Positions 33,670 through 46,000 of a stretch of 64,000 nucleotides of DNA are shown here, in pieces. Below the pieces are notes generated by a model that made no database searches, was not told the origin of the DNA, and saw nothing but the letters and a program-made list of their open reading frames with translations. The stretch comes from Pyricularia pennisetigena. Its lineage: Eukaryota > Ascomycota > Sordariomycetes > Magnaporthales > Pyriculariaceae. Made by a program: the position numbers and the translations under genes. The stretch lies in contig NC_043744.1 in NCBI RefSeq assembly GCF_004337985.1, positions 6,089,189 to 6,153,188 on the forward strand, written 5' to 3'. Numbering within the stretch: position 1 is the first letter of the stretch; each line of letters begins with the position of its first letter.

Positions 33670-36204
33670 TGTGAGGAGGTTACGAGATAGAATAAGCTTA
33701 ATCTTAAACGCGGGGAAAAGTGGATCACGTATAAGGCTGATGGAACGTTGAAATGGCAGATAACCGTCTGCTAGCGGGTAATGGTAATAATATATTGTTG
33801 TTGCACAATCGATTCGTTAAATCGTTAAATCGATGAAAGTTATAAAGGTGATGATTCTAAGGCTAAGTTTAGTCTCAGTGCTCAGACTAGACCCCCCTGC
33901 TTCGCAGTGGGGACCGATCGCTCCATATACCTTTCAGCCACATGGCTTTTCGACCAATTACATTGGCCGAAAAGATCGCGCTCGTTCTAGTTTGAGGACA
34001 TCTTGTCGCATTTCGCCGTTCATGGCGGTACCACCAACGATAATTTGTCGCATTTCGCCGTTTATAACGGTGTTTTTAATAATATATTTAATATTACGAT
34101 ATCGCTTATGATTATTTTATTAATATAAGGATAATTTGTGGTATTCTGCCGTTTGTAGCGGGTAAATGCAATATATTCGCATTATAATGGCAAAAGAAAA
34201 TAGTGTACCCATAATATGCAATTAAATATTCGTATAAAAAAATAAATGAAAATTGGAAAAATATATAGTAATTTGCGTTAAATTTATTGGAGTTTGCTAA
34301 GTATTTGAATGCCGGCCGCGTCTTTATAGCTATTGTATTTGGAAAATTATTAAAATATTAAATAAAATCTGTAATTCTTTATTATATTTAATTCTTGTTT
34401 TAAATAATGGTATGCAATAATTATTTTATTTTAGTTTACAGTTTTTATACCTTAGTAGACCTAATACTGCAAAATGCATGCAATTATCGATTAAAACAAA
34501 AGTTTTATTAATATTTTTATATAAATGAACAATTTGTTAAAAAATTGAATAATTTACGCAAATATTGGTAAAATGAAAATATTTTCACTTGATATATTCT
34601 TTAATCAATTTGCTAGTGAATTTTATATAAGTTCTTTTTTTATAAATTTTATTCAATTACATAAAGCAAAAAATACAAAAAAAACACAAATTTAGCATTT
34701 TTTTATATAAAAACATAAGAAGGGCCGGTATTGCAAGTCGGGTCTTACGTTAACGTTAATTTATAAATATAATCCACTTTTTCAAATTTTGGTTTTGATA
34801 TTGTTAGAATTGGTAACAATGTAAAAGCATTTCGATGGTAAAATATATATAAAATTGGATATACTTTACCTATCCGCACATTTGAGGGCTTATATAATTA
34901 AATATACGTACAAAAATGTGAAAATATATTAAGTTTATATATGCCACCCCCCACGTGCAAAAACCACAAAATTCTGCTGCAAAACAAAAATAATATAAAA
35001 TTAATTAAATAAAGCAAAAGAATTTTTAAAATACACATTTGGCATTTTTTTTTATTAAACAGTTCTCAAAACCTATAGTATAAATAAAACTGGACTTGGA
35101 CGTCTGTTTATATACGTAATCGAATTTCTGAAGTTTTGGTTTTATTATCGTTAAAATTGGTAAAAATATAAACGAATTTCGATTATAAATTATATATAAA
35201 AAAATATATATTTTGCCTATCCGTTTATTTAGCTGCTCATATAATCTAATATGAGCACCAAAATTTCTTATAACGATGTATACATATATACGACCCTCCA
35301 CGTGCAAAATGTATAAAATTTGGTCAAAAATTAAAAATAATATCAAAAAAAATCGAAAATCGAAAAGAAAATCGAAAAAACAATACCGCCATAAACGGAT
35401 TAAAGGCAGGTGGTATCCAATTCCGCCATTATAATAGATAAAAAAATCAATCGAGTCGCTGCTAATAGCGGTATTAAACGCTATTTTCAACGATATTTTA
35501 TTTTTTTGATATTATATATAATTGTGGAATAATAAAGGAGTTTCGGTTAAAAAAAGGCCAAAAATACCGCCATAAACGGCGAAAATCGACAAATTGTCCT
35601 CAGACCTGAACCAAAGCGTTTTTTGGATGGACCCACAGGTACATTGCAAAGCCGCAATTGAGCCACGAAGTGGAGCGAAGCGAACGAAGTGGATCAATTG
35701 TGGAGCTCTGGGCTTCAGGGATAAGCCCTGAAACTAGGCTAAGTTATGAATTACGTGTTCGAATCCGTAGGTGCAGATCTTCGATCCGGATGTCCGGAAT
35801 GCGGGGTCACGTCACATGATTTGGCCTTATTCATGTGACTGACCTGCCGACCTATTGAGCCTAACGGCCCATTAAGCCTAACGGCCTATTGTGCTTATGC
35901 ATGCACAGAAAATCTGCGACCACAACGGGATTCGAACCCACTCACTTCAACGTATATATGATATAGATTATGGTACGTGCATTATACCACTAAGCTAGAT
36001 TAAATATGACGTATTTGTTTTGTTGTTGAAACTATGAACAAAGACGTAATATATAAAGCTTTGTGTGTATGAACGCGTATACGTTTTATTTATTATTTAT
36101 TTATTTATTCGATGCAGGGTGACTAATAAAATTAGCTCGTGCTAGCCGTTATAAAATAATGCAGGGTAGCTGATATAATTAGCCCTGCGCTAGCCATGTT
36201 CACA
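33670..36204 (+). repeat. Solo LTR2, copy 3, split by TIR-1
   Basis: TGTGAGGAGG at 33670 and GTTCACA ending at 36204, with perfect AGGAA duplications (33665-33669, 36205-36209). Removing TIR-1 (33870-35736) leaves about 660 bp. The tRNA-like part lies on the minus strand near 35925-36000. Confidence 0.88.
33870..35736 (+). mobile_element. TIR-1 element, reference copy (non-autonomous, Mutator-like?)
   Basis: 1867 bp with perfect 9-bp duplication GGCTAAGTT (33861-33869, 35737-35745). Ends are TAGTCTCAGTGCT and AGCCCTGAAACTA. The two termini share not only the tips but an inner block (TCTGAGGACA-TTTGTCG...TTTCGCCGTT-ATGGCGGTA), so the inverted repeat is about 170-180 bp and interrupted by end-specific sequence. 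Inside, a unit of about 390 bp is repeated with divergence; each repeat ends near CC-CCACGTGCAAAA (about 34950 and 35297). No transposase frame exists; the 154-codon minus frame at 35026-35490 is AT-rich repeat DNA. A 9-bp duplication with long inverted repeats fits Mutator-like elements best. Confidence 0.85.
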
Positions 36205-36536
36205 AGGAAAAGCGAAAGCAGGAATTCAACCGGTATATAAAAAAAGGTGTAATTGAAATTACCTTTTTCGCGAATTAACAGATTATGGGTTTTATTAAAC
36301 TCCCAAAAAGATAGAGTTTTGGCGAAAAAAGAATTATAACGATTTATGGGGCGGAACAATGAAATAACAGTGCGTTATAATAAATAATAGGGGATAACAC
36401 GAAATAATAAAAGAAATGCTAAATATTTACGAATATATTCCGCCATTACAAATCCAAAACGAACCAATCGAATTATATTATATAAAGGCGTTTAGTAGCA
36501 CGTGGAACAGGAGAAAAGCCCATTTAGGAGAACTAT

Positions 36537-36875
36537 ATTATCACGAGCAGACAAGTTGAGCTGGTACCAGGGAGGCCAGGCGGGGTCACACCCCTTCTCA
36601 CGATATTTGACCAAAGAAAACCGACCGGCAGGAAACAGGATTATATAAGGACCCTATTACGTAATACTATGTAATCACTAAAGGTAATTTCGGTTAATTT
36701 GTACAACCTCGATTGGGAAGTATAGATTAAACAAATTAAAGAGATTATATTTAAAATATAATTCATAAAAAATACGTTTATTACCATATAAATTAATTCG
36801 ATTTTAAAATTGCTTAACAGCAGTTAAACTTTAATTAACTTTAATATTTATTTCAAAACGATTATACTCTTACCC
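36537..36875 (+). repeat. Gypsy-3 LTR, truncated copy
   Basis: It shares the CAGGGAGGCCAGG block with 6560-6830, and its last 150 bp or so with 56660-56790 (including the GATTTTAAAATTGCT-like and AACAGCAG/AGCAGCAATTAG stretch). TIR-1 inserts at 36876 at its junction with the internal region. The left limit is approximate. Confidence 0.6.
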
Positions 36876-38742
36876 TAGTCTTAGGGCTCATCCCTAAAGC
36901 CCAAAACTCCACAATTAATCCACTTCGTTCGCTTCGCTCCACTTCGTGGCTCAATTGCGGCTTTGGAATGTACCTGTGGGTCCATCCAAAGAACGCTTTG
37001 GTTCAGGTTTGAGGATAATTTGTCGACTTTCGCCGTTTATGGCGGTATTTTTGGCCTTTTTTTAACCGACACTCCTTTATTATTCCACAACCATACACAA
37101 TATTGAAAAAATAAAATATCGTTAAAAATAGCGTTTAATACCGTTATTAGTAGCAATTCGACTTATTTTTTTATTTGTTATAATGGCCGAATTCGATACC
37201 ACCTGCCCTTAATCCGTTTATAGCGGTATTGTTTTTTCGATTTTTTTTCGATTTTCGATTTCTTTTGATATTATTTTTAATTTTTGACCAAATTTTATAA
37301 TTCTTGCACGTGGAGGGTCGTAAATATTTATATATCGTTATATTAAGGTTTGGTGCATTTACCAGATTACATAAGCAGTTAAGTAAGCGGATAGGCAAAG
37401 TATATACTTTTTTATATATAATTTACAATCGAAACTCGTTTATATTTTTGCCCATTTTAACGATAATAAAACCAAAACTTCAGAGATTCGATTACAAATA
37501 TAAACAAACTTCCAAATCCCGTTTCACTTATATTATCGGTTTTAAAAACTGTTTTATAAAAAGAAATGTTAAATGTGTATTTTATCAATTCTTTTGCTTT
37601 ATTTAATTAATTTTATATTATTTTTGTTTTGCAGCCAAATTTCGTGGTTTTTGCACGTGGGGGGTGGTATTTATATATTTAGTATAATATTACATCTTTG
37701 TACATATATCTAATCATATAAGCCGTTAAATATGCGGATAGGTAAAGTATATCCAATTTTATATATGTTTTATAATCGAAATGCTTTTACATTTTTACCA
37801 ATTTTAACATTAATAAAACCAAAATTTGAAAAAGTGGATAATACATATAAACAAACGTCAACGTAAAACCAGATTTACAGTACCGGCCCTTTTTGTTTTT
37901 TTATGAAAAAAAATGCTAAATGTGTATTATTTCTATATTTATTGCTCTATTTAATTAAATAAAATTGATAAAAAAAAAGTACAATAAAGCTTTTTAATAA
38001 ATTGATAAAGAAATGCCTAAATTAAACCTTCTTTTGATTTTGCCAATATTTGCGTAAATTATTCAGGTTTTTAACAAAATGCTAAATAATATAAAAATAT
38101 TAATAAAACTTTTGTTTTAATCGATAATTGCATGCACTTTGCAGTATTAAGTCTGCTAGGCTATCAATACTGTAACTAAAATTAAAATTAATATTGTATA
38201 CTATTATTTAAAAAAAAATTAAATATAATGAAAAAGTACAAATTTTACTTAATATCTTAATATCTTTTCAAATACAGTGGTTATAAAAACGCAGCCGGCA
38301 CTCAAGTACTCAACAAACTCCAATAAATCTAACGCAAGTTACTATATATTTTTATAATTTTTATTTATTTTTTTATACGAATATTTAATTGCATGCTATA
38401 GGTACACTATTTTCTTTTACCATTATAATACGAATATTTTGTATATACCCACTATAAACAACAAAATACCACAAATTATCCGTATATTAATAAAATAATT
38501 GTTAGCGATATCGCAATATTAGGTATATTATTAATAATACCGTTATAAACGGCGAAATACGACAAATTATCGTTGGTGGTACCGCCATAAACGGCGAAAT
38601 ACGACAAAATGTCCTCAAACTAAAACGAGCGCGATTTTTTCGGCCAATGTAATTGGTCGAAAAACCATATGGCTAAAAGGTACATGGAGCGCTCGGTCCC
38701 CACTACGGAGCAGGGGGGTCTAATTTAAGCATTGAGACTAAG
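36876..38742 (-). mobile_element. TIR-1 element, inverted, in the Gypsy-3 leader
   Basis: 1867 bp, TAGTCTTAGGGCT to CATTGAGACTA. Its left flank is CTCTTACCC, which recurs not at 38743 but at 40779-40787, the right edge of the neighbouring TIR-1 remnant. This suggests recombination between an outer and an inner copy. Confidence 0.82.
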
Positions 38743-40778
38743 TACCGCCATGAACGGCGAAATGCGACAAGATGTCCTCAGATTAGAACGAGTGCGATCT
38801 TTTCGGCCAATATAATTGGTCGAAAAACCATGTAGCTGAAAGCTATATTTAGCTAGTCTCAATGTTCAAACTAGACCCCCCTGCTTCGCAATGGGGACCG
38901 ATCGCTCCATATACCTTTCAGCCACATGGCTTTTCGACCAATTACATTGGCCGAAAAAATCGCGCTCGTTCTAATCCGAGGACATTTTGTCGCATTTCGC
39001 CGTTTATAGCGGTACCACCAACGATAATTTGTCGCATTTCGCCGTTTATAACGGTATTTTTAATAATATATTTAATATTACGATATCGCTTATAATTATT
39101 TTATTAATATAAGGATAATTTGTGGTATTCTGCCGTTTGTAGCGGGTAAATACAATATATTCGCATTATAATGGTAAAAGAAAATAATGTACCCATAATA
39201 TGCAATTAAATATTCGTATAAAAAAATAAATAAAAATTATAAAAATATATAGTAATTTGCGTTAAATTTATTGGAGTTTGTTAAATACTTGAATGCCGGC
39301 CGCGTTTTTATAGCTACTGTATTTGGAAAGATATTAAAATATTAAATAAAATCTGTAATTTTTTATTATATTTAATTTTTGTTTTAAATAATGGTATACA
39401 ATAATTATTTTAATTTAGTTTACAGCTTTTATACCTTAGTAAACCTAATACTGCAAAGTGCATGCAATTATCGATTAAAACAAAAGTTTATTTAATATTC
39501 TCATATAAATTAACAATTTATTAAAAAATTAAATAATTTACGCAAATATTGGTAAAATGAAAATATTTTCACTTGATATATTCCTTAATCAATTTCCTAG
39601 TAGATTTTATATAAGGTTTTTTTTATAAATTTTATTCAATTAAATAAAGCAAAAAATATAAAAAAAACACAAATTTAGCATTTGTTTATATAAACACATA
39701 AAAAGGGCCGGTATTGCAAATCGGGTTTTACGTTAACGTTTATTTATATATATAATCTACTTTTTCAAAATTTGGTTTTTTTAATATTAAAATTGGTAAA
39801 AATGTAAAAGCATTTCGATGGTAAAATATATATAAAATTGGATATACCTTACCTATCCGCATATTTAAGGGCTTATATAACTAGGTATACGCACAAAAAT
39901 GTGATATTATATTAAGTATATATATGCCACCCCCCACGTGCAAAAACCACAAAATTCTGCTGCAAAACAAAAATAATATAAAATTAATTAAATAAAGCAA
40001 AAAAATTTATAAAATACACATTTACCATTTGTTCTTATTAAACAGTTTTCAAAACCGATATTGTAAGTACAATTGAATTTGGACGTTTGTCTATATACGT
40101 AATCGAATTTTTGAAGTTTTGGTTTCATTATCGTTAAAACTGGTAAAAATATAAACGAGTTTCGATTATAAATTATATATAAAAAAATATATACTTTGCC
40201 TATCCGCTTATTTAACTGCTTATATAATCCGATAAAAGTACGAAAATTTCTTATAACGATATATACATATATACGACCCTCCACGTGCAAAAAGTATAAA
40301 CTTTGGTCAAAAATTAAAAATAATATTAAAAAAAATCGAAAATCGGAAAAAAAATCGAAAAAATAGTACCGCTATAAACGGATTAAAGGCGGGTTATATC
40401 CAATTTTTAATTGGCGTACCGGGTGCAAAAAGTTTTGGATTTATAAAAAAGGCTTAACAATTCCTATTTTCAACGATATTTTCTTTTTTCGATATTTTGC
40501 GTGGTTGTGGAATAATAAAGGAGTATCGGTCGCAAAAAAGCCAAAAATACCGCTATAAACGGCGAAAATCGACAAATTGTCCTCAAACCTAAACCAAAGC
40601 GTTTTTTGGATGGACCCACAGGTACATTACAAAGCCGCAATTGAGCCACGAAATGGAGCGAAGCGAACGAAGTGGATCAATTGTGGAGCTCTGGGCTTCA
40701 GGGATGAGCCCTGAGACTAATATGGAGCGTTCGGTCCCCATTGCGAAGCAGGGGGGTCTAGTCTAAGCACTGAAACTA
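38743..40778 (-). mobile_element. TIR-1 terminal remnant with nested full copy
   Basis: 38743-38853 plus 40720-40778 together make one TIR-1 end, finishing GCACTGAAACTA and followed by CTCTTACCC. The full copy at 38854-40719 splits it. It is the outer element's surviving right end. Confidence 0.75.
38854..40719 (+). mobile_element. TIR-1 element nested in a TIR-1 remnant
   Basis: 1866 bp, TAGTCTCAATGTT to CCCTGAGACTA. The 9-bp flanks ATATTTAGC and ATATGGAGC correspond to the site ATATGGAGC in intact copies, so the duplication is present with two changes on the left. Its interior matches 52917-54765 very closely (for example the GCACCGGGTGCAAAAAG segment), marking a subfamily. Confidence 0.85.
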
Positions 40779-41077
40779 CTCTTACCCCAATTATTAAAAA
40801 CCCCAATTACCCAGTTAAAACGCTTAATTGCTTTAACCTATTATATTTTACCCCAAAAACAGGTTACCCGATACCATAATCGGAACAGTCTAATTGCTTT
40901 TATTCAATATTTGGCTTTAAAATATACGGAGCAATACCGCCGAAATAATATCTTTTAATAAAACCACCCCTTAAACCCCCTTTACCATTAATATTCCGAC
41001 CAACGCCGACGCTTTACGTTAAATGGTCGCGACGCTCCAAACGGAAAATCGACAGTTCCAGGAACGGATAACCGAAT
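40779..41077 (+). pseudogene. Gypsy-3 leader and gag N-terminus, broken
   Basis: It matches 58669-58912. The frame just before 41077 gives MVATLQTENRQFQERITE, the coiled-coil-like start of gag seen also in the other copy. It is cut at 41077 by a TIR-1 end; gag does not resume on the far side. Confidence 0.65.
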
Positions 41078-42946
41078 TAGTCTCAGTGCTTATCCCTAAA
41101 ACCCAGAAATCCACAATTGATCCACTTCGCTCCACTTCCTAGCTCAATTGCGGTTTTGCAATGTACCTGTGGGTCCATCCAAAAAACGCTTTGGTTCAGG
41201 TTTGAGGACAATTTGTCGATTTTCGCCGTTTATAGCGGTATTTTTGGCCTTTTTTTAACCGAAACTCCTTTATTATTCCACAATTATGCACAATATTAAA
41301 AAAATAAAATATCGTTGAAAATAGCGTTTAATACCGCTATTAGCAGCGATTCGATTTATTTTTTTATTTATTATAATGGCCGAATTCGATACCACCTGCC
41401 CTTAATCCGTTTATGGCGGTACTATTTTTTCGATTTTCTTTTCGATTTTCGATTTTTTTTAATATTATTTTTAATTTTTGACGAAATTTTATAATTTTTG
41501 CACGTGGAGGGTCGTATATATTTATATATCGTTATACTAGATTTTGATGCATATACGAAACTGTATAAGCGGTGAAATAAGCGGATAGGCAAAGTATATA
41601 CTTTTTTTATATAATTTACAATCGAAACTCGTTTATATTTTTACCAATTTTAACGATAATAAAACCAAAATTTCAGGGATTCGATGACGTATATAAACAA
41701 ACGTCCAAACCCACTCCCATCTATAATATCGGTCCTAGAAAACTGTTTTATAAAAAAAATGCTAAATATATATTTTATTAATTTTTTTGCTTTATTTAAT
41801 TAATTTCATATTATTTTTGTTTTGCAGCCGAATTTTGTGGTTTTTGCACGTGCGGGGTGGTATATTTATATTTAATATAATATCACATTTTTGTACGTAT
41901 ATTTAATCATATAAGCCGTTAAGTATGCGGATAGGTAAAGTATATCCAATTTTTTATATATTTTACAATCGAAATGCTTTTACATTTTTACCAATTCTAA
42001 CATTAATAAAACCAAAATTTGAAAAAGTGGATTATTTATATTAATAAACGTCAGCGTAAGGCCCGATTTACAATACAGGCCCTTTTTATTTTTTTATACA
42101 AAAGAATGCTAAATTTCTGTTTTGTTTGTATTTTTTGCTTTATTTAATTAAAAAAAATTCAAAAAGAAAGGATTTATGTCAAATTTATTAACAAATTGAT
42201 CAAAAAATGTATCAAGTAAAAATATTTTCATTTTACCAATATTTGCGTAAATTATTTAATTTTTTAACAAATTGTTAATTTATATAAAAATATTAATAAA
42301 ACCTTTATTTTAATCGAAAATTGCATGCACTTTGCAATACCAAATTTACTAAATTATAAAAACTGTAAATTAAATTAGAATTAATACTGTATACCACTAT
42401 TTAAAGCAAGACTTGAATATAATATAAAATTACAAATTTTACTTGATATTTTAATATCTTTCCAAATACAGTAGCTATAAAGACGCGGCCGGTAATCAAA
42501 TATTTAACAAACTCCAATGAATTTAACGCAAAATACAATATATTTCTATAATTTTTATTTATTCTTTTATTCGAATATTTAATTGCATGCTATGTGTATA
42601 CTATTTTCTTTTGCCATTATAACGCGAATATTCTGTGTAAACCCGTTATGAACGGCAGAATACCATAAATTATCGTTATATTAATGAAATAATAATTAAC
42701 GATATCGCAATATTAGGTATATTATTAATAATACCGTTATAAACGGCGAAATGCGACAAATTATCGTTGGTGGTACCGCCATAAACGGCGAAATGCGACA
42801 AAATGTCCTCAGACTAGAACGAGCGCGATCTTTTCGGCCAATGTAATTGGTCGAAAAGCCATATGGCTAAAAGGTATATGGAGCGTTCGGTCCCCCCTGC
42901 TTCGCAGTGGGGTCTAGTCTGGGCACTGAGACTAGCCCTGAGACTA
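41078..42946 (-). mobile_element. TIR-1 element bridging Gypsy-3 and Copia-1 (recombinant)
   Basis: TAGTCTCAGTGCTTATCC at the left to GGGCACTGAGACTA at 42934, then 12 bp (GCCCTGAGACTA) of another TIR-1 end. The left flank is Gypsy-3 gag (TAACCGAAT); the right flank is Copia-1 leader (ATTTAACGA). The flanks share no duplication, as expected if two TIR-1 copies recombined. Confidence 0.8.
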
Positions 42947-43054
42947 ATTTAACGAATTAAATTCGTTACATGCACCTGGATTGGTGCAAATACTAGGGTA
43001 CCCATTAATTCCGGATTTTAGGGATCCAACCCTGTATTTTAATGGAATTCGACC
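42947..43054 (+). mobile_element. Copia-1 leader fragment
   Basis: 108 bp matching 24665-24773 of the full-length Copia-1 (AACGAATTAAATTCGTTAC to ATTCGACC). An inverted Copia-1 LTR follows at once. Confidence 0.75.
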
Positions 43055-46000
43055 TGTTAATAATATGGGTTGCTAATAGGGGTTAAGGCATTAGCCTAAG
43101 TGCGGCGTGGTGCTAGTTGCACTATAAAGGCCTGTAATCACAGGGCTTAAATGCACTAAGTTATTTACTTGAATGGTTCACTAATTTTGGGATTAATAAA
43201 TTTAATTCATTGGTGGGGGAGACTTTGTTTTATCTCCCTTATATACTTTCCGACATCGAAGTGGGGGTCCGCACCCCGCAAAGGGTTCCGGTACCGCACA
43301 CCATTTTCCGAAAAATTATTTTGTATGCGTTGTTGAAAAAACACCCTTATTTCCATATAAACCATTTCTGGGTCCGCACTAATTTGCTGATTTGGTGAAA
43401 ATTTCGACCCGGTACAGGGTAGCTGACTCGTAAATGCAGCGTAAGTGTTAAACCCGGTATAGGGTGAAACCCTATTCGTTAACATTTTAAATTGCAACCC
43501 CTGCAATACAAAATATGATAGAAAATCCGACAGCCCCAAAAGCCCCATTGTGGCACTATTTATTATGGCTTATAAACAAAAAAAAATGGACCCATTATAT
43601 GCTAAATAACGCATATAATTAACACCCCCTCTTTTTTGCGATTATTTACATAAAATCGGAAAAGAAAAGTATATTAAAAAATAAAAACCCAAAAAAAAGA
43701 GATCCCCCTTACGTCCCGACCCGATTCGAACTCCCGACTAAAACCCCCTGGATAATTGAGACTTTTGTACCGATTTATAACCCCCGAATTGGAAAAAACC
43801 CCGAAAATTGTTATAACTCCCGGATTCGAACCCCCGATTTGCATAATATTAACCCACGGAATTAACCATTAAACTAGGTAATTAATTTGATTATTCGTTG
43901 GTAATAGTCCAAACTAGGCATATTATATAGGGTATTTCGAATGCGAAAATCGCCCAAAACACGAGCCTTTTCAATTTTGATTTAACTTTGGGTACAAGAG
44001 CGGTATAAATTGCTTATTAATTAATTTGTACAAGGTAAATTCGGGTATCACGGCCGGTATTAGGCTAGCAAAAACCCAATATTTGCAAACAAAGGAAATG
44101 TAATGGGTAATCAACTAACGAATTAATCAAATACCCTAAAGTTCAGTAAGTAAAAACTAAGTTTTTAGTGGTTTAAATTTTATAAACTTTAAAAAAACCT
44201 TGTGAATTGGAAGCGTAAGGGATTTTGTTAAGCTATTAGCGGGCATTTGTTTGGGCTCCAGGTATTTTAGGATTACTAATCCTTTTATAATTAATTCCCG
44301 TACGCAATGAAATTTTTCAATAACATATATTTAATACGTTAATGGTGAGTAAAATTATGTACGTTAGCTATAAAACCTATATTATTTCCAGATATTGCAG
44401 TAAAGCCTTTTATAAGCAGCCCAATCTTTATCAATAGGCTTTTAAACCACTGTCTCACGCAGGGCCTCCGTTAAGGCATTGGTTTCAGCTTTTGGAATAT
44501 TTAAAACTATAATATTAACTTTCTTGCACTTCCACGTTATAAGGCCCCCAAATGAAGTACACAAATATCCGTAAATGGATTTTGAACTTTCCCTAACCCC
44601 GGCAAAATCGCTATAAATGAAACCTAATAATTTAAGGCCTTTAAAACCCCCTATTAGGAAATTGGGTGGTAATTCGGCTTTAAGCACTATATTTCCGTAA
44701 TAACTAAATAAAGATTTCATACCCGCTAAATAACGTAATAGGTTTTTAACTGCCGTTAAATGGATTATAACAGTTTTGATAAAAAAACGTAAAAGCCACT
44801 AAACCGCAAAACCGATATCCGGGCGCGCTAATAGCATTAAATATATAAAGGTGCCCATAATACGCTGTAATAATTTGATTTTTAACGCATTTACGGGCTT
44901 ACCCCCGCTATATTTCGATATACCCGGTGGTAAAAACATAAACATAAATTTGCAATTAACTAATCCGAACGTTGCTAATATTTCCTTTATATACTAATTT
45001 TAATGGAATTATAATATACGTTCAAGCTTATCCTTTATAATTTAAACGTTTAAACAATCAATTGCAGGGCCCCTTTTTTCCAACGCGTATACTTTATTAA
45101 AATGGGTTTTTGAGTCCTAAATATATTGCAATTAGTGCCTATTAACAGGTAATTGTTCACAAAAGTAACGATAAAATATTTGGATTTAAAGTTATAGAAA
45201 AAAGAGGCATTAGAGATTAACGGTTTAAAACCTTTTTTAAAGAATAGGGTTTTAAATTTGTTTTACCATCCTTTTGGACCCTGTTTCAAACCGTACAGCG
45301 CCTTTTCCAACTGTATAACCTGCAATCTTCTCGGATTATAACCCATTTCCACTAAAACTTTAGCGGTAATAGGGTTACAAATTTTGGCCCATTCGTTCAA
45401 ACCGTGTGGAATTTGCAAATATATATTTACGTCGGTTTAATCACTATTTAAAAACGCACCGATAAAATCAAGTTGTTTTATTTCCTAATTTTGTGCATTA
45501 GTTATAATTCAAAATATACGCCAGGTAGGTGTATATTAATATTAGCAAAGGTTTGGATTTAATGAGGTTTTGGACCTGTAAAAAACGCCTTATAAGAAAC
45601 CTAGTTTTATATTTTATAAATCTATTATTTTTATCCTTTTTTAATTTGAATACCGGCCGGGTAAAAACGAATTTACGGTTTATAGGTATTTTAACTTTAG
45701 GGATAAAACGGAAGGTTTCTGCAATAACGATCTGGTCGAACTCAAACGCTAAAACAGCTAACCATTTAACATTTTTAAGGCTATTTGAGGCCTATTGGTA
45801 GCTATCTGGTTCACCATCTTTAGTGGGCTTTTTCTTTATTTCTTTCCAGTTTAAAAATAGAAATAATGCATGTAATTTATATCCATTAAATCTGGGCTTC
45901 CGAACTGCGAAATTAATTCCATATTCTATATTTTAGGGGCTAAAAACACCGATATTTCCGCTATTTTAGATACTGGATTAGGTACCGCTCCCGTTATAGG

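Larger units (their letters stand above)
32620..36536 (+). mobile_element. Copia-2, 5' part only, split by LTR2 and TIR-1
   Basis: A 230-bp LTR (32620-32849, TGTTGGAATGG...CTACTAACA) is followed by leader/gag sequence to 33669. That sequence resumes at 36205 after the LTR2 insertion and runs to about 36536, where a Gypsy-3 LTR cuts it. It matches 1-846 (reverse complement) closely in order. No pol remains. Confidence 0.78.

Noticed and set aside
35026..35490. 154-codon minus-strand frame, with shorter relatives at 4117-4341, 37304-37606, 39988-40290 and 54052-54354
   Set aside because: Low-complexity Ile/Phe/Tyr-rich translation of AT-rich TIR-1 interior; frames differ in length and limits between copies.
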